The notes below the pieces were generated by a model. It saw only the letters and a list, made by a program, of their open reading frames with translations. It was not told the DNA's origin and made no database searches. Position numbers and translations under genes: made by a program. Shown here in pieces: positions 1 to 7,650 of a stretch of 22,487 bases of DNA (position 1 is its first letter; every line of letters begins with the position of its first letter). The stretch is from DAOUMU01 sp034409055. Its GTDB lineage: Bacteria; Chloroflexota; Anaerolineae; 4572-78; J111. Location: assembly GCA_034409055.1 (NCBI GenBank), contig DAOUMU010000151.1, forward strand, positions 1-22,487, in the 5' to 3' direction.

Positions 1-12
1 TTGTCCCAACTC

Positions 13-86
13 CGTGAAACGTGAAGCGTGAAACGTGATGTTTTTACGCCATAAACCCTCACGTTTCACGTTTTACGCTTCACGTC
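13..86. repeat. Inverted pair of heptamer tandem repeats
   Basis: Four seven-base units of the form CGTGAAA (13-40; the last is CGTGATG) face four units of the form TCACGTT (59-86). The two arrays are close to reverse complements, separated by 18 bases, so the stretch can fold into a long hairpin. No gene overlaps it. It resembles the heptameric short tandem repeats known from filamentous cyanobacteria, but the sequence is different. Confidence 0.75.
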
Positions 87-150
87 GCCGAAAGTTTTGG
101 GATGATTTAAATTTCGGAACTCCCTTAATCAAGAAGTTTCACTACAAACT

Positions 151-210
151 GGAGTCGAGGCTTTAGCCGGTGAGAATCCTGATGCCTTGACCGGCTGAAA
201 CCTCGACTCC
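151..210. repeat. Inverted repeat, GGAGTC family, copy 1
   Basis: A 20-base arm at 151-170 beginning GGAGTCGAGG pairs with 191-210 ending CCTCGACTCC, with two mismatches and a 20-base loop. It lies just downstream of the stop of the minus-strand penicillin-binding protein gene, so it could act as a terminator stem, although no T-run follows. A closely related, perfect copy lies at 7494-7552, which shows that this is a dispersed element. Confidence 0.75.
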
Positions 211-230
211 CACAATTCCTTTCGATCAGC

Positions 231-2918
231 CTACTCCACTACCTTCACCGTAACCCCCCGGGCCGATACTTCATTTCCGGCCGAGTCGACGCCGACCGCT
301 TCAAACAGATACACCCCCGGTGACATCTGCCACAGTGTCTCTGTTCCCTGGGTTAACAATTGGCCGTTAATCAGTAGCGAAACCTGCTGCACCGCCACCC
401 CATCGGCCGGCCGGACACTAATGCGGATTTTTTGCTTGTCAGCCGGGATGTTGGGTGCCAGGCGAAAGACACTGCCCGGGTCGGGGCTGGTGAAGATGAG
501 GGTTGGTTGGTTGGGTTGTTGGTTGGTTGACTCGCCCATTCGCCCACCTGTGCCCGGTAGGGTATTCGCCGATTCGCCCATTCGCTCATTCGCCATTCCC
601 TGATTGGGACAGAAGGGTGAATAAATATCGGGCGGTTGAGGCACACCTTGTTTTTTGGCCCAGGCTCGGGCTTCGGCCGGATAGAAAGTAAACGTCTGAA
701 AGGTGACGAAATCGAGCGGGCAGCCCGATCCGGCTCGAAGACCGTTACGCCGGTCCAAAGCGACTTTCTGATGCCAATCGTCAAAGCGCTGAGGCTCGGT
801 GCCGGGGATGAACTTTTCGGTGATGGTGTGAGGACATGGAACAGGGAATTGTGGTGTTTGGAGGGTTGGATGAGAGTCGGCGGATGAGACATGTTGCGTG
901 TTGCGTATTGCTTGACTTGAAATTCGCTCTACGCTCCACGCACCACCCTCTACGGGGAACAGGCCATTGTCGGCGCAGACTGTCTTTTCAACCAGGCCCT
1001 CTGGTATGGCAAAATCACGGACGGGGCGGGCTTTGTGGAGTTCCTCCATAATATCGTGCCAGATGGGGGCGGCGCCGGTCACGCCGGAGATGTGGCGCAT
1101 GGGCTCGTTATCGGCATTGCCCACCCAAACGCCGGCGACTAAATCGGGGGTGTAACCCACCGTCCAGTTGTCGCGCCAGTCCTGGGTGGTACCGGTTTTG
1201 GCCGCTGCCGGGCGGGAAAGCCGCAGGGGACTGCCCGGACCAAAGGTGGAACGACGAGCGTAATTGTCGCTCAAAATATCGGTGATAAGGTAAGCCGTGC
1301 GAGCATCCATGACTCGCGGACCGGGATTCAGGTCTTTGGGCGATTCGTAAACCAGGTGACCGTCATGGTCGGTGATGCGGGTGATGGTCACCGGTTCCAC
1401 CCGACGTCCGCCACTGGTCAAGGCACTGTAAGCGGCCGTTAGCTCCAACAGCCGTACTTCCCCGCCCCCCAGGGTGAGGGCCAGGCCAAAATCTTTGTTA
1501 TCGAAGGTAGTAATGCCCATCGTCCGGGCCAGGTCAATCATCGTGTCCAGCCCCACGTAATCCAGGACTTTAACGGCGATGAGATTGTAGCTACTGGCTA
1601 AACTCTGGCGCAGCAGAACCGGCCCGCGCCAGGTGCGGTCGTAGTTTTCGGGTACATAAGGTTGACCTTCTTTGGTCACAAAAGCCGTCCGCACGTCAAC
1701 CATCATCGAGGCTGCGGTCAAGGGCTGGTAACCGTACGCGGCGGCGATGTCGGGGTCAAAGGCGGCCGCGTAGGTAATCGGCTTGATGGAAGAGCCGGGC
1801 TGGCGGGTGGCCATAGTGGCATTGACTGCGCCGTCAATACGGGGGTCGAAATAATCGGGGCTGCCGAGCATGGTCAAAATTTCGCCGGTGTGCGGATCCA
1901 TGACCACCACGGCCGCGTTGCGCACGTTACGCGGGGGTAGACCATCCTCACGCTCGGCCAGTTCGGCCAGGCGGTAACGGACGATACGCCGGGCCGTATT
2001 TTGCATGTTCAAATCGAGGGTGGTGTAAACCTGCAACCCCTGGCGATAGATGGCCTCCAGCCCGTAATTTCTTTCCAGTTCACCCCGGACAAACATCACA
2101 AAATGGGGCGCTTCAATGGGAAAGGGAACGGCGGCAAAGCCCAGCTTCTCCCGCCGGGCACTATCGGCCTCGTCGACAGTGATAAATTGCTGCTTGACCA
2201 TCAAATTCAGGACAATATTTTGCCTGGCCCGGCTCGCTTCTGGATTCTCCAGGGGGTTGTAGTTGGCCGGACTCTGGGGCAAACCGGCCAACGTGGCACA
2301 CTCGGCCAGGTCCAGTTCGGCGGCGTGTTTGCCAAAATAAGTCCGGCTGGCGGCCTCGATGCCGTAGGCCAGATTGCCGTAGTAGGTTTCGTTGAGGTAG
2401 AGGGTCAGAATCTCATCTTTGGCGTAGGTCCGGGCCAGGCGCCAGGCCAGGATGGCCTCGCGCAGCTTGCGGGTCAGGCTGATTTCGGTCCGCTCTTGCG
2501 GCGACAGCAGCAGATTACGGGCCAACTGTTGGGTGATGGTACTGCCACCGCTCAACACTTCCCCCCCCTTGATATTGATGTATAAAGCCCGAATAATGGC
2601 CCAGGCATCAACGCCCGGATTGCGGTAAAAGCTGGCATCCTCGGTGGCGATGGTGGCTTGCAGACAGGCTGGCGGAATCTCGTCCAAGGTCAACGGAGTG
2701 TGCAAGCCCTGGTGGGGGTCGGTGATTTCATACAGCAGCGTGCCATGCCGGTCGTAGATTTTGGTGGAGGGAGCGGTGGTGTACTGGTACAGCTCGTCGG
2801 GATGGGGTAGATCGACCAGCAGCCATTGTTGGATAATGACAACCAGCACCAAAGCGATCAGAATGGCAATGGTTATTAAAATTGTAGCGATTTTTCTTTG
2901 GTATGAGATGGGTTTCAT
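231..2918 (-). CDS. Class A penicillin-binding protein (PBP1C-like bifunctional transglycosylase/transpeptidase)
   Basis: This protein polymerises and cross-links peptidoglycan from lipid II outside the membrane. I start it at ATG 2918 (895 aa), which puts an N-terminal membrane anchor at about residues 10-32; a TTG at 2945 would add nine residues without a ribosome site. The GT51 domain follows, with the catalytic Glu in IATEDASFY (E93) and GGSTITQQLARN near 123-135. The transpeptidase domain has SSIK with the active Ser at 376, SYN at 443-445 and KTGTT at 574-578. A C-terminal beta domain (about 807-895) resembles the BiPBP_C domain of PBP1C. Two linkers, about residues 656-693 (DNA 840-953) and 774-806 (DNA 501-599), are low in complexity and coded by repeat-like DNA. 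No partner gene is next to it. Family assignment is firm; PBP1C rather than PBP1A is less certain. Confidence 0.95.
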   Translation of the reverse strand: MKPISYQRKIATILITIAILIALVLVVIIQQWLLVDLPHPDELYQYTTAPSTKIYDRHGTLLYEITDPHQGLHTPLTLDEIPPACLQATIATEDASFYRNPGVDAWAIIRALYINIKGGEVLSGGSTITQQLARNLLLSPQERTEISLTRKLREAILAWRLARTYAKDEILTLYLNETYYGNLAYGIEAASRTYFGKHAAELDLAECATLAGLPQSPANYNPLENPEASRARQNIVLNLMVKQQFITVDEADSARREKLGFAAVPFPIEAPHFVMFVRGELERNYGLEAIYRQGLQVYTTLDLNMQNTARRIVRYRLAELAEREDGLPPRNVRNAAVVVMDPHTGEILTMLGSPDYFDPRIDGAVNATMATRQPGSSIKPITYAAAFDPDIAAAYGYQPLTAASMMVDVRTAFVTKEGQPYVPENYDRTWRGPVLLRQSLASSYNLIAVKVLDYVGLDTMIDLARTMGITTFDNKDFGLALTLGGGEVRLLELTAAYSALTSGGRRVEPVTITRITDHDGHLVYESPKDLNPGPRVMDARTAYLITDILSDNYARRSTFGPGSPLRLSRPAAAKTGTTQDWRDNWTVGYTPDLVAGVWVGNADNEPMRHISGVTGAAPIWHDIMEELHKARPVRDFAIPEGLVEKTVCADNGLFPVEGGAWSVERISSQAIRNTQHVSSADSHPTLQTPQFPVPCPHTITEKFIPGTEPQRFDDWHQKVALDRRNGLRAGSGCPLDFVTFQTFTFYPAEARAWAKKQGVPQPPDIYSPFCPNQGMANERMGESANTLPGTGGRMGESTNQQPNQPTLIFTSPDPGSVFRLAPNIPADKQKIRISVRPADGVAVQQVSLLINGQLLTQGTETLWQMSPGVYLFEAVGVDSAGNEVSARGVTVKVVE
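501..599. repeat. Short tandem repeats inside the PBP gene
   Basis: On the plus strand this holds a GGTT tetramer run (about 503-528), then units of the form TCGCCCAT repeated with small changes at 532-549 and 566-596. On the coding strand it gives a linker with the peptide RMGES twice. The frame stays open. Confidence 0.7.
895..910. repeat. Heptamer repeat inside the PBP gene
   Basis: The sequence TGCGTGTTGCGTATTG is two copies of a seven-base unit. Its reverse complement recurs with one change at 2943-2958, in the spacer upstream of the same gene, so the coding linker here shares sequence with non-coding repeat DNA. Confidence 0.6.
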
Positions 2919-2942
2919 TGTACCTACTGCGTATAAGTTTGC

Positions 2943-2962
2943 CAATACGCAATACGCAGTAC
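2943..2962. repeat. CAATACG heptamer repeat upstream of the PBP gene
   Basis: CAATACG occurs twice in tandem, followed by the partial unit CAGTAC. It sits in the 5' leader of the minus-strand penicillin-binding protein gene. I see no good sigma-70 pair around it: a TTGACT-like box lies further upstream on the minus strand (about 2992-2997) but at poor spacing to the nearby AT-rich hexamers. Confidence 0.6.
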
Positions 2963-3084
2963 TATTTTATCACGTTTGACGGGGGTGGGGTAGTCAAGCG
3001 GGGAATAATTGTCCGGCTGGCGACTGACGGGAAACCATCGCCTGGCTGACGAAACTGCCCACAAACAACCACCTTAGGGCAAGC

Positions 3085-3312
3085 CTGCACCTGCCCGGCG
3101 TGATTGTGACCGAGAGCGCGGCGGGAGAGACACGGTATTTGTTGAGTGAGGGCCTGGATATCCGCCAGGCGGTGGATGACAACGGCGAGGTTGTGGCGTA
3201 TAATGAGTACGACCTGTACGGCAACCCCACTGATAACCGATCACTGACCACTGATTACGGATTCACGGGCGAGTGGTGGGAAAATGAGGTAGGGTTGGCA
3301 TTTTCTAGATGA
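3085..3312 (+). pseudogene. RHS/YD-repeat protein remnant
   Basis: The reading frame is open from upstream of a GTG at 3100 and ends with TGA at 3310-3312. It gives a peptide with RYLLSEGLDIRQAVDDNG, then EYDLYGNP and YGFTGEWWENEVGLAFSR. This matches the C-terminal part of the RHS core, which normally runs on into a YLRARYYDP-type motif. Here the frame stops exactly where that motif should begin, and no start codon, signal or upstream RHS repeats are present. I read it as a leftover fragment of a large RHS shell protein, from deletion or recombination. Its stop overlaps a possible upstream ATG (3309) of the WD40 gene. The family call is good; whether any protein is made is doubtful. Confidence 0.75.
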
Positions 3313-3350
3313 GGCTGTGTCATCAGGTGAAGTTGCGCTTAAACCCGATA

Positions 3351-4388
3351 ATGGATGTAACTGTGGTCAATAGAAACACTCTTAAAGGAGCAGTTGTTTT
3401 AGGGATCGGAATTATTCTCCTGGGAGCGTGTTTCTTGGCGATAGTGGTGTCGCAACCCTGTAGTTGGTTGGACCTATCCCTAAATTACACCGGTTGTAGA
3501 CATCAATTAGACATAGGAGGACTAGCCAGGGAAACTTTTGCTAGGGATTTAACAATGTTTGCTGGTGACACGATGAGTGGTATCAGAATATGGCGGATAA
3601 GCGATGGGATGCTACTCAGTGAAATCCCTGGTGAGACGGGAATCTTTTCGCCCGATAGTGCTTTTTTTGTTGCAACTTCAGAGGAGACAGTATCAGCATG
3701 GCGCACCCGAGATTGGGTCTTACAATCTAAATTAAACATAAATGAGAAACTAATAACAGGGATGGCAATTGCGCCGGATATGAGTACTTTAGCTGTGATC
3801 TTCAGGGATTATACATTTTCGGGGTGGAAACTACAGATATGGCAAACAAGTGATGGAATACTACTGCACCAATTAGATGGACATACAGACCGTGTTTCAA
3901 CTGTGGCTTATTCACCAGATGGTACTATTCTAGCTTCAGGTGGTCGGGACCACACGGTACGATTATGGCGAGTAGAAGATGGAAGATTGCTAAATACCTT
4001 GAAGGGGCATACCAGTGTAGTAGAGAGAGTCGTCTTCGCTCCAGACGGTCGGACCTTAGCTTCGGCCAGTTGGGATGACACAGTGCGGGTGTGGCGAACA
4101 GAGGATGGAACGCCGCTATATACGCTCAAAGGGCATCATAGTAATGTCCTCGATATAGCCTACTCACCGGACGGGGCCGTGCTGGCATCGGCAGGAAGCC
4201 GCGGGGTGGTGCAGCTATGGGATGTAAAGAATGGGGCTCGAATTCGGACCCTGAGACAGAATTGGACACGTATCGGTATAGAAGCTGTGGCTTTCTCGCC
4301 GGACGGTAGAATATTAGCCACAGCGCAACGATACGGACCAGTTCGGTTGTTCGATGTTCAGCAACTGCTTGGTACAGTCACGGATTGA
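3351..4388 (+). CDS. Membrane-anchored WD40 repeat protein
   Basis: A beta-propeller protein, 345 aa from ATG 3351. An in-frame ATG at 3309 would add 14 residues but overlaps the stop of the RHS remnant; neither start has a convincing ribosome site. Residues about 12-33 form one hydrophobic segment, so the propeller is probably outside the cytoplasm on a signal anchor. Clear WD40 units follow in the second half, with repeated YSPDG or FSPDG, LASGG, TVRLWR and LKGHTS motifs; the first units are weaker. WD40 propellers bind partners and have no catalytic role that I can infer. The first half is visibly richer in A and T, with codons such as ATA and AGA, than the flanking genes, which together with the adjoining RHS fragment suggests a separate origin. 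Confidence 0.85.
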   Translation: MDVTVVNRNTLKGAVVLGIGIILLGACFLAIVVSQPCSWLDLSLNYTGCRHQLDIGGLARETFARDLTMFAGDTMSGIRIWRISDGMLLSEIPGETGIFSPDSAFFVATSEETVSAWRTRDWVLQSKLNINEKLITGMAIAPDMSTLAVIFRDYTFSGWKLQIWQTSDGILLHQLDGHTDRVSTVAYSPDGTILASGGRDHTVRLWRVEDGRLLNTLKGHTSVVERVVFAPDGRTLASASWDDTVRVWRTEDGTPLYTLKGHHSNVLDIAYSPDGAVLASAGSRGVVQLWDVKNGARIRTLRQNWTRIGIEAVAFSPDGRILATAQRYGPVRLFDVQQLLGTVTD

Positions 4389-4568
4389 CGATAGTTGAGC
4401 TGAGATTGAGTAGGGAAAAATTGGCGAAGAGGAAGGGGTCAGATTGAGGTTGTTACCACCAACCACCGGCCGCTCACTTTTACTTTGCCCCATAAAATTT
4501 GCCTATTAAGCAGTTAGCTTGTAAGCTACGTGGGCCAAATTGTCAATTCTGATTTGATGAGGTAGCCC

Positions 4569-5369
4569 ATGATAGACTCCTCGACCCGAACCGGGCTGGA
4601 TCGGCATCTTATTGCTGCTCAAGCGATACTGTATCGAACCGTTTCAGGAGGGATATTTGAAACAACGCCACATTGGGTGCGCGGTTTTAGTGGTTTGCGC
4701 TGGCCCACTTTTAATATTTTTCTGCCGCTGACCCCAACCGGTCTGACCGATGACACTCTGGCTGACGCAGCCGCCTTCTTTGTCCACAGAGACGTGCTCT
4801 ACTCAGTCGAGTTGGTCCACGATCGCTTCCCCGAGGGGCTTGATTTTCTTGACAAGCGGCATTACCAATCACTGCCCCCTCAGCCGGCCATGTTTCTGCG
4901 GGGATTTCCGACCGATGTTGAACCTAATCCAGAAGTTTATGTGGAGCCTGTGCGCACCGTTCCCTCTCTGACCGCTTTCTGTACGCTACTGCATCAAGTT
5001 TTCGACTTTCCCCTGGCTGATATGGTCAAACTTTTTCCGGTTGCTCACCTTAAAAATGAGGTCATTCAACATTACCTGGCCTTTTTAGATGAACAACCGG
5101 TGGGAGCCGGGACGCTGATCTGCGTCGAAGATGTGGCCAGTATCTGGAATGTGTGCACCATTGACCCCTATCGGCAACGGGGTGTGGCGACCACGCTGCT
5201 CTACCAAATGTTGGGCCAGGCCGGTGAAAATAAGTGTCCTGTCGCGATGCTCTATTCTACGGCCCAGGCTTACCATTTTTTTAATAAATTTGGTTTTGAG
5301 ATTTATACCCAACGTCAGTGGTTTTTGCCACCGGGTATTGATTACGGCGACGACTACGAGGAAAAATGA
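4569..5369 (+). CDS. GNAT-family N-acetyltransferase
   Basis: A 266-aa protein in which the C-terminal half is a GNAT domain. The acetyl-CoA pyrophosphate loop is visible as DPYRQRGVATTLLYQML (R202-x-x-G205-V-A), followed by the usual FFNKFGFE element near the end. The N-terminal half (about 1-120) has no motif that I recognise and may be a degenerate GNAT fold or a substrate domain. A TGAGG ribosome site at 4558-4562 supports ATG 4569. The stop codon overlaps the ATG of the arginase-like gene (ATGA), so the two are translationally coupled. The acceptor is unknown; the neighbouring ureohydrolase suggests a guanidino or amine compound, but this is inference. Confidence 0.88.
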   Translation: MIDSSTRTGLDRHLIAAQAILYRTVSGGIFETTPHWVRGFSGLRWPTFNIFLPLTPTGLTDDTLADAAAFFVHRDVLYSVELVHDRFPEGLDFLDKRHYQSLPPQPAMFLRGFPTDVEPNPEVYVEPVRTVPSLTAFCTLLHQVFDFPLADMVKLFPVAHLKNEVIQHYLAFLDEQPVGAGTLICVEDVASIWNVCTIDPYRQRGVATTLLYQMLGQAGENKCPVAMLYSTAQAYHFFNKFGFEIYTQRQWFLPPGIDYGDDYEEK

Positions 5370-6142
5370 AACCAATCTATGTCTTTGCTCCCTATTGTAT
5401 GGGTGACTTTAGCCCACCCCGAGCCGCTATGGCTCGCCACACCTGGCGATTGGTGGCCTCACCTCCGGCCGAAGGTACGCCAACCGAGCGTATGGGCGTT
5501 CTATGCCGCATACTGGCCGGTGAAGTCGCCACCATTCGCGCTGAGGGTCATTTACCCGTAGTTATTGCCGGTGATTGCACCTTTAGCATCGGTGTTCTGG
5601 CCGGTTTGCAGCGCGAGACACCGGATTTAAGCTTGATTTGGTACGATGCCCACGGCGATTTTAACACCCCCGAAACAACGCCCAGCGGTTTTATCGGCGG
5701 GATGCCCCTGGCCATGCTTTGCGGTCGCGGGGAGCAAACCATTGTCGAGGGAGCCGGGGCCACGGTTCACCCGGAAGCCCAGGTCATTCTGACCGATGCC
5801 CGCGATCTCGACCCCGGCGAAAAAGAAGCCCTGGCCCGTTCTGCCGTGACCCATCTGCCCGATGTAGCCGATTTGCTGACCCTCGATTTACCCGACCGCC
5901 CCATTTATATCCACTTTGATAGCGATGTGCTGTCTTTAACCGATATGTCGGCCGTCAGTTATCCGGCTAAGGGCGGTTCCTCCTTGGAAACCATTGAGGC
6001 TTCCCTGGCCCGCCTGGCTGACACCGGCCGCATTGCAGCCATTTCGGTGACTATGTGGAATCCAGAATTGGACGATGAAGACAGCAGCGCCGAGTCGGTC
6101 GTCATGGGCATTGTCGAGCGACTGGTTGAGCGATTGTTGTAG
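5366..6142 (+). CDS. Arginase/agmatinase-superfamily hydrolase with Cys at the first metal site
   Basis: A 258-aa ureohydrolase-fold protein, slightly short for the family. Family members use two Mn ions to cleave guanidino groups into urea and an amine. Five of the six usual ligands are present: D94, H96 and D98 in DAHGD, and D185 and D187 in HFDSDV. The usual GGDH motif reads AGDC here, so Cys71 stands where the first metal-binding His is expected. The segment WNPELDDEDSSA near the end is typical of this branch of the superfamily. The substrate cannot be read from the sequence. The gene starts inside the stop of the GNAT gene, and the membrane-protein gene follows two bases after its stop, so the three are one operon. 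Confidence 0.88.
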   Translation: MKPIYVFAPYCMGDFSPPRAAMARHTWRLVASPPAEGTPTERMGVLCRILAGEVATIRAEGHLPVVIAGDCTFSIGVLAGLQRETPDLSLIWYDAHGDFNTPETTPSGFIGGMPLAMLCGRGEQTIVEGAGATVHPEAQVILTDARDLDPGEKEALARSAVTHLPDVADLLTLDLPDRPIYIHFDSDVLSLTDMSAVSYPAKGGSSLETIEASLARLADTGRIAAISVTMWNPELDDEDSSAESVVMGIVERLVERLL

Positions 6143-6144
6143 GA

Positions 6145-6789
6145 ATGCGACTCATCGACATTCCCACCGAACGAACCACAGCCGTCACCGATGCTATTTT
6201 AGCCCTATTGGCCCTGGGCTGTCTCCTGTATCTACGCTGGCTGGGGCAGAGTGACCCGTGGAAAACCAATATCTGGTCGTGGGTCTTTGGCCTGCTGGCC
6301 CTGGCTGCCCTGTTGGGCACAGTTGCGCACGGTTTCAAGATGTCGGCCAGGCTCAACCATCTTCTCTGGCAACCACTCTACCTGGCCTTGGGAGTGACCG
6401 TGGCTTTATTTGTGGTTGGCGTTGTTTACGACGGGTGGGGCTATGCCATTTCTCGGCAGGTGTTGCCGGTGATGGTGGTAATTGGCCTGGTCTTCTACGC
6501 AGTCACCTGGCTCAAACCCGGCAGTTTCCTGGTTTTTATCATCTACGAAGCCATCGCCATGCTTTTTGCCCTGGCTGTTTATAGCTGGCTGGCCATTCAG
6601 GGATTCCTCGACGGGGCCGGGCTGATGGCAGCCGGGGTGCTGGTCACGACCATTGCCGCCGGGGTCCAGGCCAGTGAGTCTGTCTCGGTCCATTTTATCT
6701 GGCCGTTCGACTACAACGGTCTCTACCATTTAATTCAGATGGTGGGGTTGCTGGTTTTAGTGGCTGGGCTGCGGGCGGCGCTGCTTTGA
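6145..6789 (+). CDS. Seven-helix membrane protein, unknown function
   Basis: A 214-aa, very hydrophobic protein with about seven predicted membrane segments (near 14-33, 43-62, 75-97, 106-122, 127-149, 157-174 and 193-213). Polar residues cluster at HGFKMSARLNHLLWQ after helix 2 and HFIWPFDYNGLYHLIQM before helix 7. Seven helices with conserved His and Asp near the membrane face recall the CREST superfamily of ceramidase-like hydrolases, but I cannot confirm that. ATG 6145 has the ribosome site TAGGA overlapping the previous stop. It is the last gene of the GNAT/arginase-like operon and converges on the minus-strand flavin-protein gene, leaving only seven bases between the two stops. Function not known. 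Confidence 0.8.
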   Translation: MRLIDIPTERTTAVTDAILALLALGCLLYLRWLGQSDPWKTNIWSWVFGLLALAALLGTVAHGFKMSARLNHLLWQPLYLALGVTVALFVVGVVYDGWGYAISRQVLPVMVVIGLVFYAVTWLKPGSFLVFIIYEAIAMLFALAVYSWLAIQGFLDGAGLMAAGVLVTTIAAGVQASESVSVHFIWPFDYNGLYHLIQMVGLLVLVAGLRAALL

Positions 6790-6796
6790 GGTATGG

Positions 6797-7366
6797 TTAT
6801 AGAGATTCCTCTCTTTCCCCGTAAAAAAATGCCCCCGGAAAATCCTCACCTACCTTTTTCTGCTTGCCGCTCCACTGCTCGATGTCAATCCGGTAAACGG
6901 CGGTAATCTCTAACTCTTCGGCGGTGATAGGCCGGTAGTCTTGACCAGGGCGCAAGTGTGGAAAGTACTTGTCGAGCAGCAATTGTAAGCCGTGCCTCTG
7001 TTCGGCCTCATCCGTAACGATCTTGGCCGTGCCAAAAATGACCACCCCGGTATATTCCAGGCTAAAATCCAGGGCCACATCGGCCGGTAGCAAGCGTCCC
7101 ATTTCGCTGACGCTGAAACAGACCCGCTCATTGGCTTCGACGTTGGTCCGGGTGCGTCCTTTCCGGGCCGTATGGATGTAAATGGCCTGGCTTGCTTCGT
7201 CGTAAGCAAACAGGTTGGTGTTGATGAACGGCTGTCCATTGTCAGCCGTGGCCAGAACGCCATAAGGGGCCCGGTGCAAAAAAGCTCGTATCCAGGCCTC
7301 GTCAGTCACGGCCCGGTCTTTGCGACGTACCTGGTTGAAAGGTTGGTTGGTGTAATCCTTGCTCAT
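6797..7366 (-). CDS. Pyridoxamine 5'-phosphate oxidase-family flavin-binding protein (NimA-like branch)
   Basis: A 189-aa protein of the split-barrel FMN-binding fold. Recognisable segments are APYGVLATADNGQPFINTN at the barrel start, AIYIHTARKGRTRTN, VCFSVSEMG and SLEYTGVVIFGTAKIV. These match the Pyridox_ox_2/NimA-type branch, whose members bind flavin or heme and include nitroreductase-like enzymes; true PNPOx activity is not implied. I start it at ATG 7366 because GGAG lies at the right distance upstream; an earlier in-frame start at 7417 has no such site. It is a single-gene unit with the palindrome-rich spacer upstream. Confidence 0.88.
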   Translation of the reverse strand: MSKDYTNQPFNQVRRKDRAVTDEAWIRAFLHRAPYGVLATADNGQPFINTNLFAYDEASQAIYIHTARKGRTRTNVEANERVCFSVSEMGRLLPADVALDFSLEYTGVVIFGTAKIVTDEAEQRHGLQLLLDKYFPHLRPGQDYRPITAEELEITAVYRIDIEQWSGKQKKVGEDFPGAFFYGEREESL

Positions 7367-7428
7367 AATAACTCCTTCGACGCTATGATTCTTTGTTACC
7401 TGCAACGTTTGCGCCATCCGCGAGAATT

Positions 7429-7458
7429 ATGGAGTCCAAAGTGCACTTTGGACTCCAT
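7429..7458. repeat. Perfect 30-base palindrome
   Basis: The sequence reads the same on both strands with no loop: it begins ATGGAGTCCAAA, has GTGCAC at the centre and ends TTTGGACTCCAT. It lies 63 bases upstream of the flavin-protein start codon. It could be an operator or a copy of the local GGAGTC/GACTCC repeat family. Confidence 0.85.
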
Positions 7459-7493
7459 CTCTGCAGTTTGACCGCTTGGGGGCAAGCATATTG

Positions 7494-7552
7494 TGGAGTC
7501 GAGGCTTCAGCCGGTCCAAACGGAGCCTCGACCGGCTGAAGCCTCGACTCCA
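7494..7552. repeat. Inverted repeat, GGAGTC family, copy 2
   Basis: A perfect 21-base arm (7494-7514, starting TGGAGTCGAGG) pairs with 7532-7552, with a 17-base loop. The arm differs from that of the copy at 151-210 at only one or two positions, while the loops differ, as expected of a mobile or selected hairpin element. Confidence 0.85.
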
Positions 7553-7641
7553 TAAGGCTTAACCGGTTGCTAAATCATAACTCGCCCCAAAACTAAAACG
7601 TACCCCGTTTTTATTATCGTATGGCCCAGGATTCTAATCTA

Positions 7642-7650
7642 TGGTATACT
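7642..7650 (+). promoter_or_regulatory. Extended -10 promoter of the GH94 operon
   Basis: TGGTATACT is an extended -10 box (TGn plus TATACT). No good -35 hexamer lies 16-18 bases upstream, which extended -10 promoters tolerate. Transcription would start near 7657, about 113 bases before the GH94 start codon. Confidence 0.45.

Noticed and set aside
371..892. Long open frames antisense or out of frame to the penicillin-binding protein, including a proline-rich one at 371-892
   Set aside because: They lie over the repeat-coded linkers, carry no family motif and overlap a gene with intact catalytic motifs.
2964..2997. Sigma-70 promoter of the penicillin-binding protein on the minus strand
   Set aside because: TTGACT and the AT-rich hexamers are 20-22 bases apart, too far for a confident call.
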